In this document: positions 48,198 through 57,236 of the stretch, one piece after another
Layout: every line of letters begins with the position of its first letter
Numbering within the stretch: position 1 is the first letter of the stretch
From: Pseudomonas poae
GTDB taxonomy: Bacteria > Pseudomonadota > Gammaproteobacteria > Pseudomonadales > Pseudomonadaceae
Direction of reading: 5' to 3'
Assembly: GCA_028869255.1 (NCBI GenBank)
Contig: CP110972.1
Coordinates: 6,733,315 to 6,797,314 of the forward strand
DNA length: 64,000 nt
Position numbers and translations under genes: made by a program
The notes under the pieces: model-generated
The model's input: the letters and a program-made list of their open reading frames with translations, nothing else
What the model was told of the DNA's origin: nothing
The model's database searches: none

Positions 48198-48511
48198 AGT
48201 TGCACCCACAGCCCCTGCTGGTCTTCGCGGCCGGGCAGGGCAGTGAGGCTTTGCCCCGCGCAGGGGCCGGCGATGCACTCGCCGCTTTCGATCAGGAACA
48301 GCGCGCCGTGGGTGGCGCACTGGATCAGGCTGGCGCTGGTGTCGAGAAAATGGTCCGGCTGCCACTCGAGCGGAATGCCGCGATGGGGGCAGCGGTTGAT
48401 ATAAAAGTAGGCAACGCCGTCGCGGCGCACGGCCAGCAGCTTGCAGCCGTCGATATCAAAACCGAGGCTGCTGTTGGGCGCCAGGGCATCGGAGGGGCAG
48501 AGAAACTTCAT
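48194..48511 (-). CDS. Rieske [2Fe-2S] ferredoxin-type protein
   Basis: 105 residues, a single Rieske domain. Cluster ligands are visible in CPHRG (C-x-H) and CATHG (C-x2-H) spaced about 22 residues apart. Resembles NirD-like or aromatic dioxygenase ferredoxin components but has no adjacent oxygenase. ATG 48511 after AAGGAT; longer frame rejected. The 3' end overlaps sfsA by four bases; transcription diverges from the haem operon. Confidence 0.88.
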   Translation of the reverse strand: MKFLCPSDALAPNSSLGFDIDGCKLLAVRRDGVAYFYINRCPHRGIPLEWQPDHFLDTSASLIQCATHGALFLIESGECIAGPCAGQSLTALPGREDQQGLWVQL

Positions 48512-48533
48512 TTCAATCCTTATGCCTTGACGT

Positions 48534-48552
48534 TCAAATGCAAACAATTATC
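48534..48552 (+). promoter_or_regulatory. Weak candidate Fur box upstream of the haem operon
   Basis: Reverse strand GATAATTGTTTGCATTTGA matches about 11 of 19 positions of the Fur consensus. It lies in the divergent gap between the Rieske gene and phuT. Weaker than the box at prrF. Confidence 0.3.
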
Positions 48553-48664
48553 AAATGCCGGCTTCGCCCGTTGGCCGACCGGGTGCTTGGTTCGATGCGC
48601 TGCACAGGTTTTCTGTCACATCGATGAGTGCTCGATAGGCCCTGCCTTGGAAGGAAACCCTGTT

Positions 48665-49542
48665 ATGCGCCTGAGTGCCAGTGCTACTGCGCTTGTTGTC
48701 GGACTGCTGGTCAACCACGGGGCGCAAGCCTCTGAGCTGCCTCAACGCTGGGTGAGTGCCGGTGGAGCGCTGTCGGAATGGGTGACGGCACTGGGGGTGA
48801 GTCGAAGCTGGTAGGCGTGGACACCACCAGCCAGCATCCGGAGTCCCTCAAAGCGTTGCCGAGCATTGGTTATCAGCGCCAGTTATCCGCTGAAGGCATT
48901 CTGAGCCTGCGCCCGCAAGTACTGGTCGGTACCGAAGAAATGGGGCCGCCGCCGGTGTTGGCGCAGATTCGCGGGGCGGGTGTGCAGGTAGAGATGTTCT
49001 CGGCGCAGCCGGATCTGCCGACCCTTAAAGGCAACCTGCAGCACCTGGGCAAGCTGCTGGGCAATGAAGCCAAGGCCATCCAATTGTTTACCGGATATGA
49101 GCAGGCGCTCGACCAGCAGAAGACCTGGGTTGCCAAGGCCCAGGCCACGCAAAAGGCGCCGGGTGTGTTGCTGCTGCTCGGGCATGCCGGCGGTAAACCG
49201 CTGATCGCGGGTAAAGACACGGCGGCCGACTGGCTGTTGCAGCAGGCGGGCGGGCATAACCTGGCGACTCACAGCGGTTATAAGCCGTTCTCCGTGGAGT
49301 CGTTGGCGGGGCTGAGCCCGGATGTGCTGGTGTTTGCCGATCGTGCCCTGACCGGTGACGCGGCGCGTGCGGCCTTGTTCAAGGAGAATCCGATCCTGGC
49401 CTCGACGCCGGCCGCCAAAACCGGCCGCGTAGTTGAGCTGGACCCGACGCTGCTGGTGGGCGGCTTGGGGCCGCGTCTGCCGCAAAGTCTGGTGAAGTTG
49501 TCTGAAGGGTTTTATCCATCTCAGGCTAAAACCGCCCCATGA
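48665..49542 (+). pseudogene. phuT: Haem ABC transporter periplasmic binding protein (PhuT/HmuT), frameshifted by one base
   Basis: Periplasmic haem carrier handing haem to PhuUV. ATG 48665 (SD AAGGAAA) begins a Sec signal peptide (MRLSASATALVVGLL...QASE) and the mature start QRWVSAGGALSEWVTALG; the frame then hits a stop, while the rest (LVGVDTTSQHPES, SIGYQRQLSAEGILSL with the probable haem-ligand Tyr, DVLVFADRAL) continues in the -1 frame. One G is missing from the run at 48792-48796. Restoration gives 292 residues. The stop overlaps the phuU start. No phuR receptor or phuS gene lies upstream. Confidence 0.87.
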
Positions 49543-50577
49543 CCACTCTGGTTAAACCGCGCACGTTATTTATCGGCCTGGCGCTGCTGTGTGTGCTGGC
49601 GACTTGGCTCTCTTTGGTGTTGGGGCCGGTAAGCCTGCCATTGCTGGACACCCTCAAGGCGGCCTTGCGCTTGATGGGCGTGCCGATCCAGGCGCAAGGG
49701 TTGGAGCAGGCTGAGCTGATCCTGGGGCAGATCCGTTTGCCGCGCACCTTGCTGGGGCTGGCGGTGGGCGGGGTGTTGGCGTTGTCGGGCGTGGCCATGC
49801 AAGGGTTGTTTCGCAACCCGCTGGCCGACCCTGGGTTGGTGGGGGGTCTCCAGTGGTGCGGCGCTGGGGGCGGCGGTGGCGATTGTGGGCGGTACGTTTT
49901 TTGGCGGGCTGCCGGATGCGTTCGGGCCGTACCTGTTGTCGCTATGTGCGTTCCTTGGCGGCTTGGGCGTAACCGCGCTGGTCTATCGGCTGGGGCGGCG
50001 CAATGGCCAGACCAATGTCGCGACGATGTTGCTTGCCGGCATTGCCCTGACGGCCCTGGCCAGCTCGGCGGTCGGCCTGTTTACCTATCTGGCGGACGAC
50101 GCGACCCTGCGCACCCTGACCTTCTGGAACCTGGGCAGCCTCAACGGCGCCAGTTATTCGCGTTTGTGGCCCTTGCTGCTGGTGAGCGCCGGTGTGGCAT
50201 TGTGGTTGCCGCGCCGTGCCAAGGCGCTGAACGCGCTGCTGCTGGGCGAGTCGGAGGCCAATCACCTTGGGATCGATGTGGAAGGGCTCAAGCGCGAGCT
50301 GGTGTTGTGCACCGCACTCGGTGTGGGCGCGGCCGTGGCGGCGGCGGGCATGATCGGGTTTGTGGGGCTGGTGGTGCCGCATTTGGTGCGCCTGCTGGCT
50401 GGGCCTGATCATCGCGTGCTGTTACCGGCGTCGGTATTGGCCGGCGCGAGCCTGTTGTTGTTTGCCGACCTGGTCGCACGCCTGGCGCTGGCGCCGGCTG
50501 AATTACCGATCGGAATTGTCACTGCGTTTATTGGCGCGCCGTTTTTTCTTTACCTGTTGTTGCGGGGGCGTGCCTGA
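49539..50577 (+). pseudogene. phuU: Haem ABC transporter permease (PhuU/HmuU), frameshifted by one base
   Basis: FecCD-family inner-membrane permease. ATG 49539 overlaps the phuT stop (ATGA). The N-terminal helices and the [39 protein letters not shown] signature are in one frame; from [16 protein letters not shown] to the end ([18 protein letters not shown]) the match continues in the +1 frame. A run of six Gs at 49841-49846 is one base too long; removing it yields 345 residues and the expected [20 protein letters not shown]. Several transmembrane helices, about nine to ten. Confidence 0.87.
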
Positions 50578-51344
50578 TGCTGCGAGTGGAAGACCTGCAT
50601 ATCCGCCGCGGTGGTAAAACCGTATTGGCGGACATCACCCTCGACCTGCTGCCGGGCCAGGTCCTCGGCGTGCTCGGCCCCAACGGCGCGGGCAAGAGTA
50701 CGTTGCTCGGTGCCTTGTGCGGTGAGCTGCACCCGGACCAGGGCAAGGTATGGCTGGATCAGCAGGCCCTCAAGGATTGGAGCGGAACGCAACGGGCCCA
50801 GCGACTGGCAGTGTTGCCCCAGAGCTCAACCCTGGACTTCGCGTTTCGGGTTGAGGAGGTCGTTGGCATGGGCCGCTTGCCCCATCAGACAGGGCGCGTG
50901 CGCGATGACGAAATCATCGAGGCGGCGCTGCAGGCTGCGGATGTCGGGCACCTGAGCGGTCGCAGCTACCTGACGTTGTCGGGTGGCGAACGTCAGCGCG
51001 TGCACCTGGCGCGGGTGCTGGCGCAGTTATGGCCCGGCGAGGCGGGGCAGACGCTGCTGCTCGATGAGCCGACGTCGATGCTCGACCCCTTGCATCAACA
51101 CACCACATTGCAGGCCATTCGCACCTTCGCCGATCGCGGTGCAGCGGTGCTGGTGATCCTGCACGACCTGAATCTGGCGGCGCGATACTGTGATCGGATT
51201 CTGTTGCTGGAGCAGGGTCGGCCGCATGCCTTGGATACGCCGGCGCAGGTCATGCGCCCGGGGCCGCTGAAGGCTGTCTTTGGCCTGGAGGTGTTGGTGC
51301 AGCCGCACCCGGAGCGTGGGCATCCGCTGATCATTGCGCGCTGA
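50577..51344 (+). CDS. phuV: Haem ABC transporter ATP-binding protein PhuV/HmuV
   Basis: ATPase energising PhuU. 255 residues. Walker [11 protein letters not shown]-loop [16 protein letters not shown], signature [18 protein letters not shown], Walker [15 protein letters not shown], and switch His in VILHDLNLA. The start overlaps the phuU stop (TGATG). Intact, unlike phuT and phuU. prrF lies immediately downstream on the opposite strand. Confidence 0.96.
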   Translation: MLRVEDLHIRRGGKTVLADITLDLLPGQVLGVLGPNGAGKSTLLGALCGELHPDQGKVWLDQQALKDWSGTQRAQRLAVLPQSSTLDFAFRVEEVVGMGRLPHQTGRVRDDEIIEAALQAADVGHLSGRSYLTLSGGERQRVHLARVLAQLWPGEAGQTLLLDEPTSMLDPLHQHTTLQAIRTFADRGAAVLVILHDLNLAARYCDRILLLEQGRPHALDTPAQVMRPGPLKAVFGLEVLVQPHPERGHPLIIAR

Positions 51345-51362
51345 GCTCAGTTTTCTGCAGGC

Positions 51363-51476
51363 AAAAAAAGACCCGGCAAAAAGCCGGGTCAAATAACCGT
51401 GATTAGCCTGATGAGGAGATAATCTGAGAGTCCGAACCAATGGTCTTTCAGTTATCGGCTGATCTCGCGACCAGTT
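51363..51476 (-). ncRNA. prrF: Iron-responsive small RNA PrrF
   Basis: About 114 nt. The sequence matches PrrF as I know it from P. aeruginosa: it starts AACTGGTCGCGAGATCAGCC, contains the conserved antisense core CTCCTCATCAGGCTAATCAC, and ends in a terminator with stem GACCCGGC/GCCGGGTC (51370-51390) and seven Us. PrrF base-pairs with mRNAs of iron-containing proteins to spare iron during starvation. Promoter: TTGACT (reverse strand, 51505-51510), 16-bp spacer, TATGAT. Only one copy here, next to the haem transporter, whereas P. aeruginosa has two in tandem. Confidence 0.92.
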
Positions 51477-51478
51477 GT

Positions 51479-51497
51479 GATAATCATAACGATTCTC
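51479..51497 (-). promoter_or_regulatory. Fur box on the prrF promoter
   Basis: GATAATCATAACGATTCTC on the + strand, 14 of 19 to the Fur consensus, spanning the -10 to -35 region of prrF. Predicts repression by Fur-Fe(II) under iron-replete conditions. Confidence 0.8.
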
Positions 51498-51574
51498 ATT
51501 TGAGAGTCAACCTCTGTTTGGAATGTGCCTGAGATTTCCTCAAACGCTCGTTCGAAATACCCGTAAACATTGAT

Positions 51575-51847
51575 CTAATTCTTCTGACGCGCCGAGATTG
51601 CATCCAGCTGACGGTTCAACGCGTCCTTGCGCTCGGCAGGAATGTCGTTCCAGTGCACATCCATTAATGCCCCTTCGATTGCGTACAGCAGCACTTTCGA
51701 CGCCCGAAACCCGCGCGTGCGTACGGCTCGGTAGGCATCGACCGCCCCCAGGCGGCGCAAGTCAGATGCGCTGTGGATGCCCACCGCATGCAGCCACTGC
51801 GCTGACGTCTTGCCGAGGTTTTTCAGGTGTTGCAGCTCATCGTTCAT
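51575..51847 (-). CDS. TfoX C-terminal domain protein
   Basis: 90 residues consisting only of the TfoX C-terminal helical domain: LKNLGKTSAQWLHAVGIHSASDLRRLGAVDAYRAVR, a helix-hairpin-helix-like module. The N-terminal TfoX domain is absent. GGAGG lies four bases before ATG 51847. Family link to competence regulation exists in Vibrio and Haemophilus, but a role here is not implied. Confidence 0.85.
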   Translation of the reverse strand: MNDELQHLKNLGKTSAQWLHAVGIHSASDLRRLGAVDAYRAVRTRGFRASKVLLYAIEGALMDVHWNDIPAERKDALNRQLDAISARQKN

Positions 51848-52048
51848 CAAGCCTCCTTGCGACGGCCGAATGGTGCGGTGGGTATCGTGACCAGGCAAGC
51901 CTGAAAAGGAGTGTAGCGCTCAGTAGGAAAAGCGTAGTTCTTTGGCCGGAAACGGCCTAAAAGCTTATAAGAATGGCGCGGGGATTTAGACGGACAGCAG
52001 GGGGAGGCCCCGGTACGTCTGTGCGTAAGCGGGGCAGTGCGGTGACAG
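51848..52048 (-). promoter_or_regulatory. Gap between the TfoX-like and pentapeptide genes
   Basis: 201 bp, AT-richer than its surroundings near 51915-51975, with a small palindrome GGCCG-GAAA-CGGCC near 51943-51956. No gene seen; probably the promoter region of the TfoX-like gene. Confidence 0.3.
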
Positions 52049-52393
52049 TTACTTAGTGCGGTAGCGCAGGCGAGTGCCGAAATTGACCGACATAAGGATC
52101 TCATCGGCGGTCAGTTCGGGTGGGAAGTAGGTGCCCGAGATCTGGGCATGGGCCAGGCTGGCGCCTTCCAGTGAGCAGTCGCGCAAATCCAGGCCGCGCA
52201 GGTCGGCGGAGCGGAAATACGCGTCGGTGAAGTCCACGCCCGTAGCATTCAGCTCGCGCAGGTCGAGCCCACGGAAATCGCCGCCGCGCATGTCGATGGC
52301 GGCGTCTTTCGGGCGTTCCTGGTTGAAACCTCGGATATCGTCTTTATGCAGGAGCGAGTAGAGCGGGGTATCGAGAAGCTTGGGCTGACTCAT
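52049..52393 (-). CDS. Pentapeptide-repeat protein
   Basis: 114 residues. Central repeats of the A(D/N)LxX type: GGDFRGLDLRELNATGVDFTDAYFRSADLRGLDLRDCSLEGASLAHAQ, about ten pentapeptides forming a short right-handed beta helix. No signal peptide. Some family members mimic DNA and protect gyrase, but nothing in this short protein shows that. Unknown function. Confidence 0.85.
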   Translation of the reverse strand: MSQPKLLDTPLYSLLHKDDIRGFNQERPKDAAIDMRGGDFRGLDLRELNATGVDFTDAYFRSADLRGLDLRDCSLEGASLAHAQISGTYFPPELTADEILMSVNFGTRLRYRTK

Positions 52394-52485
52394 GAAGGCG
52401 ACTCCTGTTGGATTTATGACGCCATTATAGTGCCACTATTGCTTGGCCGTGCGCCCAAGTCGACGACACGACCAAGAAATTTTTC

Positions 52486-54042
52486 TTACAGGCCCGGCAG
52501 GCGTTGGCGGATTTGTGCGACCAAGGCGTCGAGCGTCCCGCTTTGGTTGGTTTCCACGCGCTTGCTCAGCAACAGTTCTTCGGCGGTCAGCGGGTCGCGA
52601 GTGGCCTGCTGTTCCTCGATAACGCTCAGCGTAGCGTCGGAAGGATCGTTGTTGTCGGCCTGACGTTGTTCCAGCCAGCTGGCGATAACCGCCTGCGGCG
52701 CGTTGCAATCGAGGATCAGGAAGGGCGCGCCGGTGGCTTCGGCAACCTTGGCCGCTGCATCGCGTTGTTCGCGCTTCAGGAAGGTGGCATCCAGCACAAC
52801 CGGGTAGCCGGCACGCAGAATAGTGTCAGCGATTTCATTCAGGCGGGCGTAGGTCGCTGCACTGGCATCAGCCGCGTAGATACCTGCCTGCGGCGTGTTT
52901 TCCACCTGCTGCTCGCCGAAGAGGCGCTTGCGCTCCACATCTGAACGCACGCGCACCGCGCCCAAGGCCTCCACCAGACGCATGGCGACGTGGCTTTTGC
53001 CTACAGCAGAAACACCGTGGGTAACCGCCAGGAAGCGCGACGGAATAGTGCTGTAGCTTTCCGCCAGGTTGGCGTAGTTGCGGTATTGGCGCAGCGTGGT
53101 GGCGCGCTGCACAGGGCTGGCCTCGCTTGGCATGCTGAACAGCGCGACCTTGGCGCGCACCATTGCACGATAGGCTTTATAGAAGTTCAGCACTTCCAGG
53201 CCCTGATAGTCGCCGGTCAGCTCCAGGTACTGGCTGATAAAACGCCGCGCCAGGGATTTGAGGCCACGGTCTTCGAGGTCCATGGCCAGGAAACCGGTGT
53301 CGGCGTACACATCGGTGAAGCGGAACGGTTCGTTGAACTCGATGCAGTCGAAGATCACCACATCGCCATCGATCAACGTGGCGTTGCCCAAGTGGATATC
53401 GCCATGGCATTCGCGGGTGAAGCCATCCAGCTTGCGCTGTGCCAGCAACGGCTTGAGGCGCTCGAAGCTGCTTTCGGCCCAGGCTTGCAAGGCCTCGAGT
53501 TGACCCAGGTCGGCCTTGTCGCTGAGGAACGGGCGGATCTGCTCAAAGTTCTGCCGCACCGGCGCCATCACTTCGTCCGGAGTGCCGGCCGCGTGGGTTT
53601 GCGGGACTTTCGGCGCGGTGAGGTGGAAGTGCGCAATCTGCTTGGCCATTTCATCGATGTGCGCACTGGTCAGCTCGCCATTGGCCTGCAAGGTGCTGAG
53701 CAATTGGCTTTGCGGGAACTGGCGCATTTTCAGCGCGTACTCGATAACCGGACCTTCGCCGCCCAGCTGAGGGGCTTCGGCGGTGCCGGTAATCGGCAAC
53801 ACTTCAAGATACAAGTCTTCGGTCAGGCGTTGGTTGAGGCGCAGTTCTTCGTTGCAGAAGTGACCCCGATCGGCCAGTTGGGTGAAGTCCAGAAAGCCGA
53901 AGTTCATCGGCTTCTTCAGCTTGTAAGCGTAGGGGCCGGTCAGGATGACCCAGGAAATATGGGTCTCGATGACCTGGAACGCTTCAACCGGATGGGGGTA
54001 TAAAGCCGGGTTTTGCAGGGCGGCAATCAGGGACTGGCTCAC
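52486..54042 (-). CDS. Fusion protein: aminoglycoside-phosphotransferase-like domain plus P-loop kinase
   Basis: 518 residues. The N-terminal ~330 residues form an APH/kinase-like domain with Brenner-type motif CHGDIHLGNATLIDGDVVIFDCIEF; the C-terminal ~170 residues are a P-loop NTPase/zeta-toxin-like kinase with Walker A HGVSAVGKSHVA. A conserved two-domain protein family in proteobacteria with no established substrate. No evidence of antibiotic resistance. Divergent from mrcB, 118 bp away. Confidence 0.87.
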   Translation of the reverse strand: MSQSLIAALQNPALYPHPVEAFQVIETHISWVILTGPYAYKLKKPMNFGFLDFTQLADRGHFCNEELRLNQRLTEDLYLEVLPITGTAEAPQLGGEGPVIEYALKMRQFPQSQLLSTLQANGELTSAHIDEMAKQIAHFHLTAPKVPQTHAAGTPDEVMAPVRQNFEQIRPFLSDKADLGQLEALQAWAESSFERLKPLLAQRKLDGFTRECHGDIHLGNATLIDGDVVIFDCIEFNEPFRFTDVYADTGFLAMDLEDRGLKSLARRFISQYLELTGDYQGLEVLNFYKAYRAMVRAKVALFSMPSEASPVQRATTLRQYRNYANLAESYSTIPSRFLAVTHGVSAVGKSHVAMRLVEALGAVRVRSDVERKRLFGEQQVENTPQAGIYAADASAATYARLNEIADTILRAGYPVVLDATFLKREQRDAAAKVAEATGAPFLILDCNAPQAVIASWLEQRQADNNDPSDATLSVIEEQQATRDPLTAEELLLSKRVETNQSGTLDALVAQIRQRLPGL

Positions 54043-54146
54043 GGGCGATCCTTCAGAGTCTGGGGGAAATCATGGCCGGCATTATGGCGGTTACAACCGG
54101 TCGTGCAAACCGCTGTCCGGCTCATGTTGATCATCAATAAAGTGCG

Positions 54147-54152
54147 TATAAT
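54147..54152 (+). promoter_or_regulatory. Perfect -10 box just before mrcB
   Basis: TATAAT lies nine bases before the mrcB ATG. The upstream -35 is poor (ATGTTG at 17-bp spacing, or TTGATC at 14). Transcription would begin within about two bases of the start codon. Confidence 0.4.
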
Positions 54153-54160
54153 CCGCCGCC

Positions 54161-56485
54161 ATGACTCGAACCCGATCTCCCCGTTCCCGTAAAAAACCTC
54201 CTTCCCGTGGCCTGCGCCCATGGCTCGGCTGGGCGCTCAAACTCGGCCTGGTTGGCCTGGTGGTGCTCGCCGGCTTCGCGGTGTACCTCGACGCCGTGGT
54301 CCAGGAGAAATTCTCCGGCAAGCGCTGGACCATTCCGGCCAAGGTATATGCACGCCCGCTGGAGCTGTTCACCGGCCAGAAGCTGAGCAAGGATGACTTC
54401 CTCACCGAACTCGACGCCTTGGGCTATCGCCGCGAGCCTGTGAGCAATGGCCCGGGCGCGGCCGCCGTCAGCGGCAACACCGTCGACCTGAACACCCGTG
54501 GCTTCCAGTTCTATGAAGGCCTGGAAAAAGCCCAGCCGGTGCGCGTGCGCTTCTCCGGCGACTATGTGGCCGAGCTGTCGTCGCTCAATGGCTCCAAGCT
54601 GCCGGTGGTGCGCCTGGAACCGCTGATGATCGGCGGGATTTACCCGAAAAACCTTGAAGATCGCATCCTGATCAAGCTTGATCAGGTGCCGCCGTACCTG
54701 CTGGAAACCCTGGTTGCCGTAGAAGATCGCGATTTCTACAGCCACTGGGGCGTGTCGCCGAAGTCGATTGCCCGCGCCATCTGGGTCAACACCTCCGGCG
54801 GCAGGATGACCCAGGGCGGCAGTACGCTGACGCAACAATTGGTCAAGAACTTCTACCTGACCAACGAGCGCAGCCTGACCCGTAAACTCACCGAAGCCAT
54901 GATGGCGATGCTGCTGGAGCTGCATTACAGCAAGCAGGAAATCCTTGAGGCGTACCTTAACGAGGTCTTCGTCGGCCAGGACGGCCAGCGTGCGGTGCAC
55001 GGTTTTGGTTTGGCCAGCCAGTTCTTCTTTGGCCAGCCGCTGTCCGAACTGAAGTTGCATCAAGTTGCGTTGCTGGTCGGGATGGTCAAGGGGCCGTCCT
55101 ACTACAACCCGCGTCGTAACCCGGAGCGTGCGCTTGAACGCCGTAACCTGGTACTCGATGTGCTTGAACAGCAGGGCGTTGCCACTGCGGAGCAAGTGGC
55201 CGCAGCCAAGAAAATGCCACTGGGTGTGACCACTCGCGGCAAGCTGGCCGACAGCTCCTTCCCGGGCTTTATCGATTTGGTCAAGCGCCAGTTGCGGGAA
55301 GACTACCGCGACGAAGACTTGACCGAGGAAGGCTTGCGGATCTTCACCAGTTTCGATCCGATTCTGCAGATGAAGGCCGAAGCGTCGGTCAACGACACCT
55401 TCAAACGCCTGACCGGCCGCAAAGGCTCAGACGAAGTGGAAGCGGCCATGGTGGTGACCAACCCGGAAACCGGTGAGGTCCAGGCCATGATCGGCAGTCG
55501 CCAGGCGAGTTTCGCCGGGTTTAACCGTGCTCTGGATGCCGTACGGCCGATCGGCTCGCTGGTCAAGCCGGCGGTCTATCTGACGGCCTTGGAAAAGCCG
55601 AGCAAATACAGCCTTACCAGTTGGCTGTCGGATGATCCGTTGTCGGTCAAAGGCGCAGATGGCCAGGTGTGGACGCCGCAGAACTTTGATCGTCGCTCCC
55701 ACGGTACGGTGTTCCTGTACCAGGGGCTGGCGCATTCCTACAACATTTCCACCTCCCGCCTGGGCCTGGAAGTGGGGGTGCCGAATGTGCTCAAGACCCT
55801 GGCGCGCCTGGGCATCACCCGTGAATTCCCGGCCTTCCCGTCGATCCTGCTGGGCGCCGGTGCAATGACGCCGATGGAAGTGGCAACCATGTACCAGACC
55901 CTCGCCAACGGTGGCTTCAATACGCCGATGCGCGGCATTCGTAGCGTGCTGACCGCCGAGGGCGAGCCGCTCAAGCGCTACCCGTTCCAGATTCAGCAGC
56001 GTTTTGATGCGGGCTCCATCTACCTGATCCAGAACGCCATGCAGCGCGTGATGCGTGAAGGTACCGGCAGTTCTGTCTATAAGGTTCTGCCTTCGAACCT
56101 GACGCTGGCGGGCAAAACCGGTACCAGTAACGACTCGCGTGACAGCTGGTTCGCCGGTTTCGGCCAGGATGTGCTGGCGGTGGTGTGGCTGGGTCGTGAC
56201 GACAATGGCAAGACCCCGTTTACCGGCGCCACAGGCGCACTGCAGGTCTGGACCAGTTTCATGCGCAAGGCCGACCCGTTGCCGCTGAACATGCCGCAGC
56301 CGGACAATATCGTGCAGGCCTGGATTGATCCGCACACGGGGCAGGGCTCCGATGCCAACTGCCCAGGCGCGGTGCAGATGCCGTATATTCGCGGCAGCGA
56401 ACCGCCACCCGGTCCCGCGTGCGGTGGCAGTGCCCCGGCTGACGCGGAATCGGTGATGGATTGGGTCAAGGGCTGGATGAATTAA
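54161..56485 (+). CDS. mrcB: Penicillin-binding protein 1B (bifunctional transglycosylase/transpeptidase)
   Basis: Polymerises and cross-links peptidoglycan. 774 residues. A short basic cytoplasmic tail, one transmembrane helix (about 24-43), the UB2H-like domain, GT51 domain with catalytic Glu188 in VAVEDRDFYSHWG and GGSTLTQQLVKNF, then the transpeptidase with Ser466 (GSLVKP), SYNIS, and KTGT at 652-655. No Shine-Dalgarno is seen before the ATG. Followed by a TPR lipoprotein 16 bp downstream, in the position where PBP1B activators are sometimes encoded. Confidence 0.96.
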   Translation: MTRTRSPRSRKKPPSRGLRPWLGWALKLGLVGLVVLAGFAVYLDAVVQEKFSGKRWTIPAKVYARPLELFTGQKLSKDDFLTELDALGYRREPVSNGPGAAAVSGNTVDLNTRGFQFYEGLEKAQPVRVRFSGDYVAELSSLNGSKLPVVRLEPLMIGGIYPKNLEDRILIKLDQVPPYLLETLVAVEDRDFYSHWGVSPKSIARAIWVNTSGGRMTQGGSTLTQQLVKNFYLTNERSLTRKLTEAMMAMLLELHYSKQEILEAYLNEVFVGQDGQRAVHGFGLASQFFFGQPLSELKLHQVALLVGMVKGPSYYNPRRNPERALERRNLVLDVLEQQGVATAEQVAAAKKMPLGVTTRGKLADSSFPGFIDLVKRQLREDYRDEDLTEEGLRIFTSFDPILQMKAEASVNDTFKRLTGRKGSDEVEAAMVVTNPETGEVQAMIGSRQASFAGFNRALDAVRPIGSLVKPAVYLTALEKPSKYSLTSWLSDDPLSVKGADGQVWTPQNFDRRSHGTVFLYQGLAHSYNISTSRLGLEVGVPNVLKTLARLGITREFPAFPSILLGAGAMTPMEVATMYQTLANGGFNTPMRGIRSVLTAEGEPLKRYPFQIQQRFDAGSIYLIQNAMQRVMREGTGSSVYKVLPSNLTLAGKTGTSNDSRDSWFAGFGQDVLAVVWLGRDDNGKTPFTGATGALQVWTSFMRKADPLPLNMPQPDNIVQAWIDPHTGQGSDANCPGAVQMPYIRGSEPPPGPACGGSAPADAESVMDWVKGWMN

Positions 56486-56501
56486 GCAAAGAGGGTTTCA
56501 A

Positions 56502-57236
56502 GTGAACAAGTGGTGGATTCCAGCTATTACAGCTCTGGCTTTGCTCAACGGTTGCGCCAGCGTGCAGCGCGGCTCGATTCCGGTGGTGGACTCGAGCACA
56601 GCCGTCTCGAATAACGACCGCATCTCGGCCAACGGCGGTTTCCGCCAGACCGTGACCAAGCGTCCCGTCCAGGCCGCTCCGCAGGCTGTGCCGCAGGATT
56701 CGGGCGTGGTAGTGATGGTACCAGGGGGTGGCGCTGCCACCTCCGCGCCGATCAGTGCCGAGCCGTGGACCCCAGGGCCAATCACCTCTGGCCCGATCGA
56801 TACCACACCGATTCAGACGGCCCCGGTTAACCAGGGCTCCTACACCATGCCGTCGACGCCGAGCGGCATTCCGTCGTCCTCCAGCGCTGGTGGCCTGTCG
56901 GCTGACGAGCAACTGGATGGCCCGGTACTGGCCTTGCTCACCACCGCCCAGCAACAGCAGGCCGGTGGCGATTTGAATGGCGCATCGTCGAGTCTTGAGC
57001 GGGCCCAGCGGGTTGCGCCTCGCGAGCCGCAAGTGTTGTATCGCCTGGCTCAAGTGCGGATGGCCCAGGGCGACGCACCGCAAGCCGAACAGTTCGCCCG
57101 TCGCGGCTTGACCCTGGCCAACGGTCGTCCTGACCTGCAAGCCAGCCTGTGGGCACTGATTGGCGATGCACGCGCGGCGCAAGGGGATGCCGCCGGTGCT
57201 GCCCTGGCTCGGCAAAAAGCCAAGGTCAGCCTCTGA
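56502..57236 (+). CDS. TPR-containing lipoprotein
   Basis: 244 residues. N-terminal lipobox ALLNGCAS with Cys18, so an outer- or inner-membrane lipoprotein. A Pro/Ser/Thr-rich linker (about 65-130) is followed by TPR-like helices (LALLTTAQQQQAGGDLNGASSSLERAQRVAPREPQVLYRLAQVRMAQGD). GTG start. Its place directly after mrcB suggests a role in PBP1B function, perhaps like LpoB or the pseudomonad activator LpoP, but no direct sequence recognition. Stop overlaps the next start. Confidence 0.82.
   Translation: MNKWWIPAITALALLNGCASVQRGSIPVVDSSTAVSNNDRISANGGFRQTVTKRPVQAAPQAVPQDSGVVVMVPGGGAATSAPISAEPWTPGPITSGPIDTTPIQTAPVNQGSYTMPSTPSGIPSSSSAGGLSADEQLDGPVLALLTTAQQQQAGGDLNGASSSLERAQRVAPREPQVLYRLAQVRMAQGDAPQAEQFARRGLTLANGRPDLQASLWALIGDARAAQGDAAGAALARQKAKVSL

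Noticed and set aside
51363..51390. Terminator of phuV on the + strand
   Set aside because: The U tract needed for termination is on the - strand; the hairpin belongs to prrF, although it might work weakly for phuV.
52486..54042. Antibiotic-resistance aminoglycoside phosphotransferase
   Set aside because: The APH-like domain is fused to a P-loop kinase, an arrangement found in a chromosomal family of unknown substrate, so resistance is not supported.
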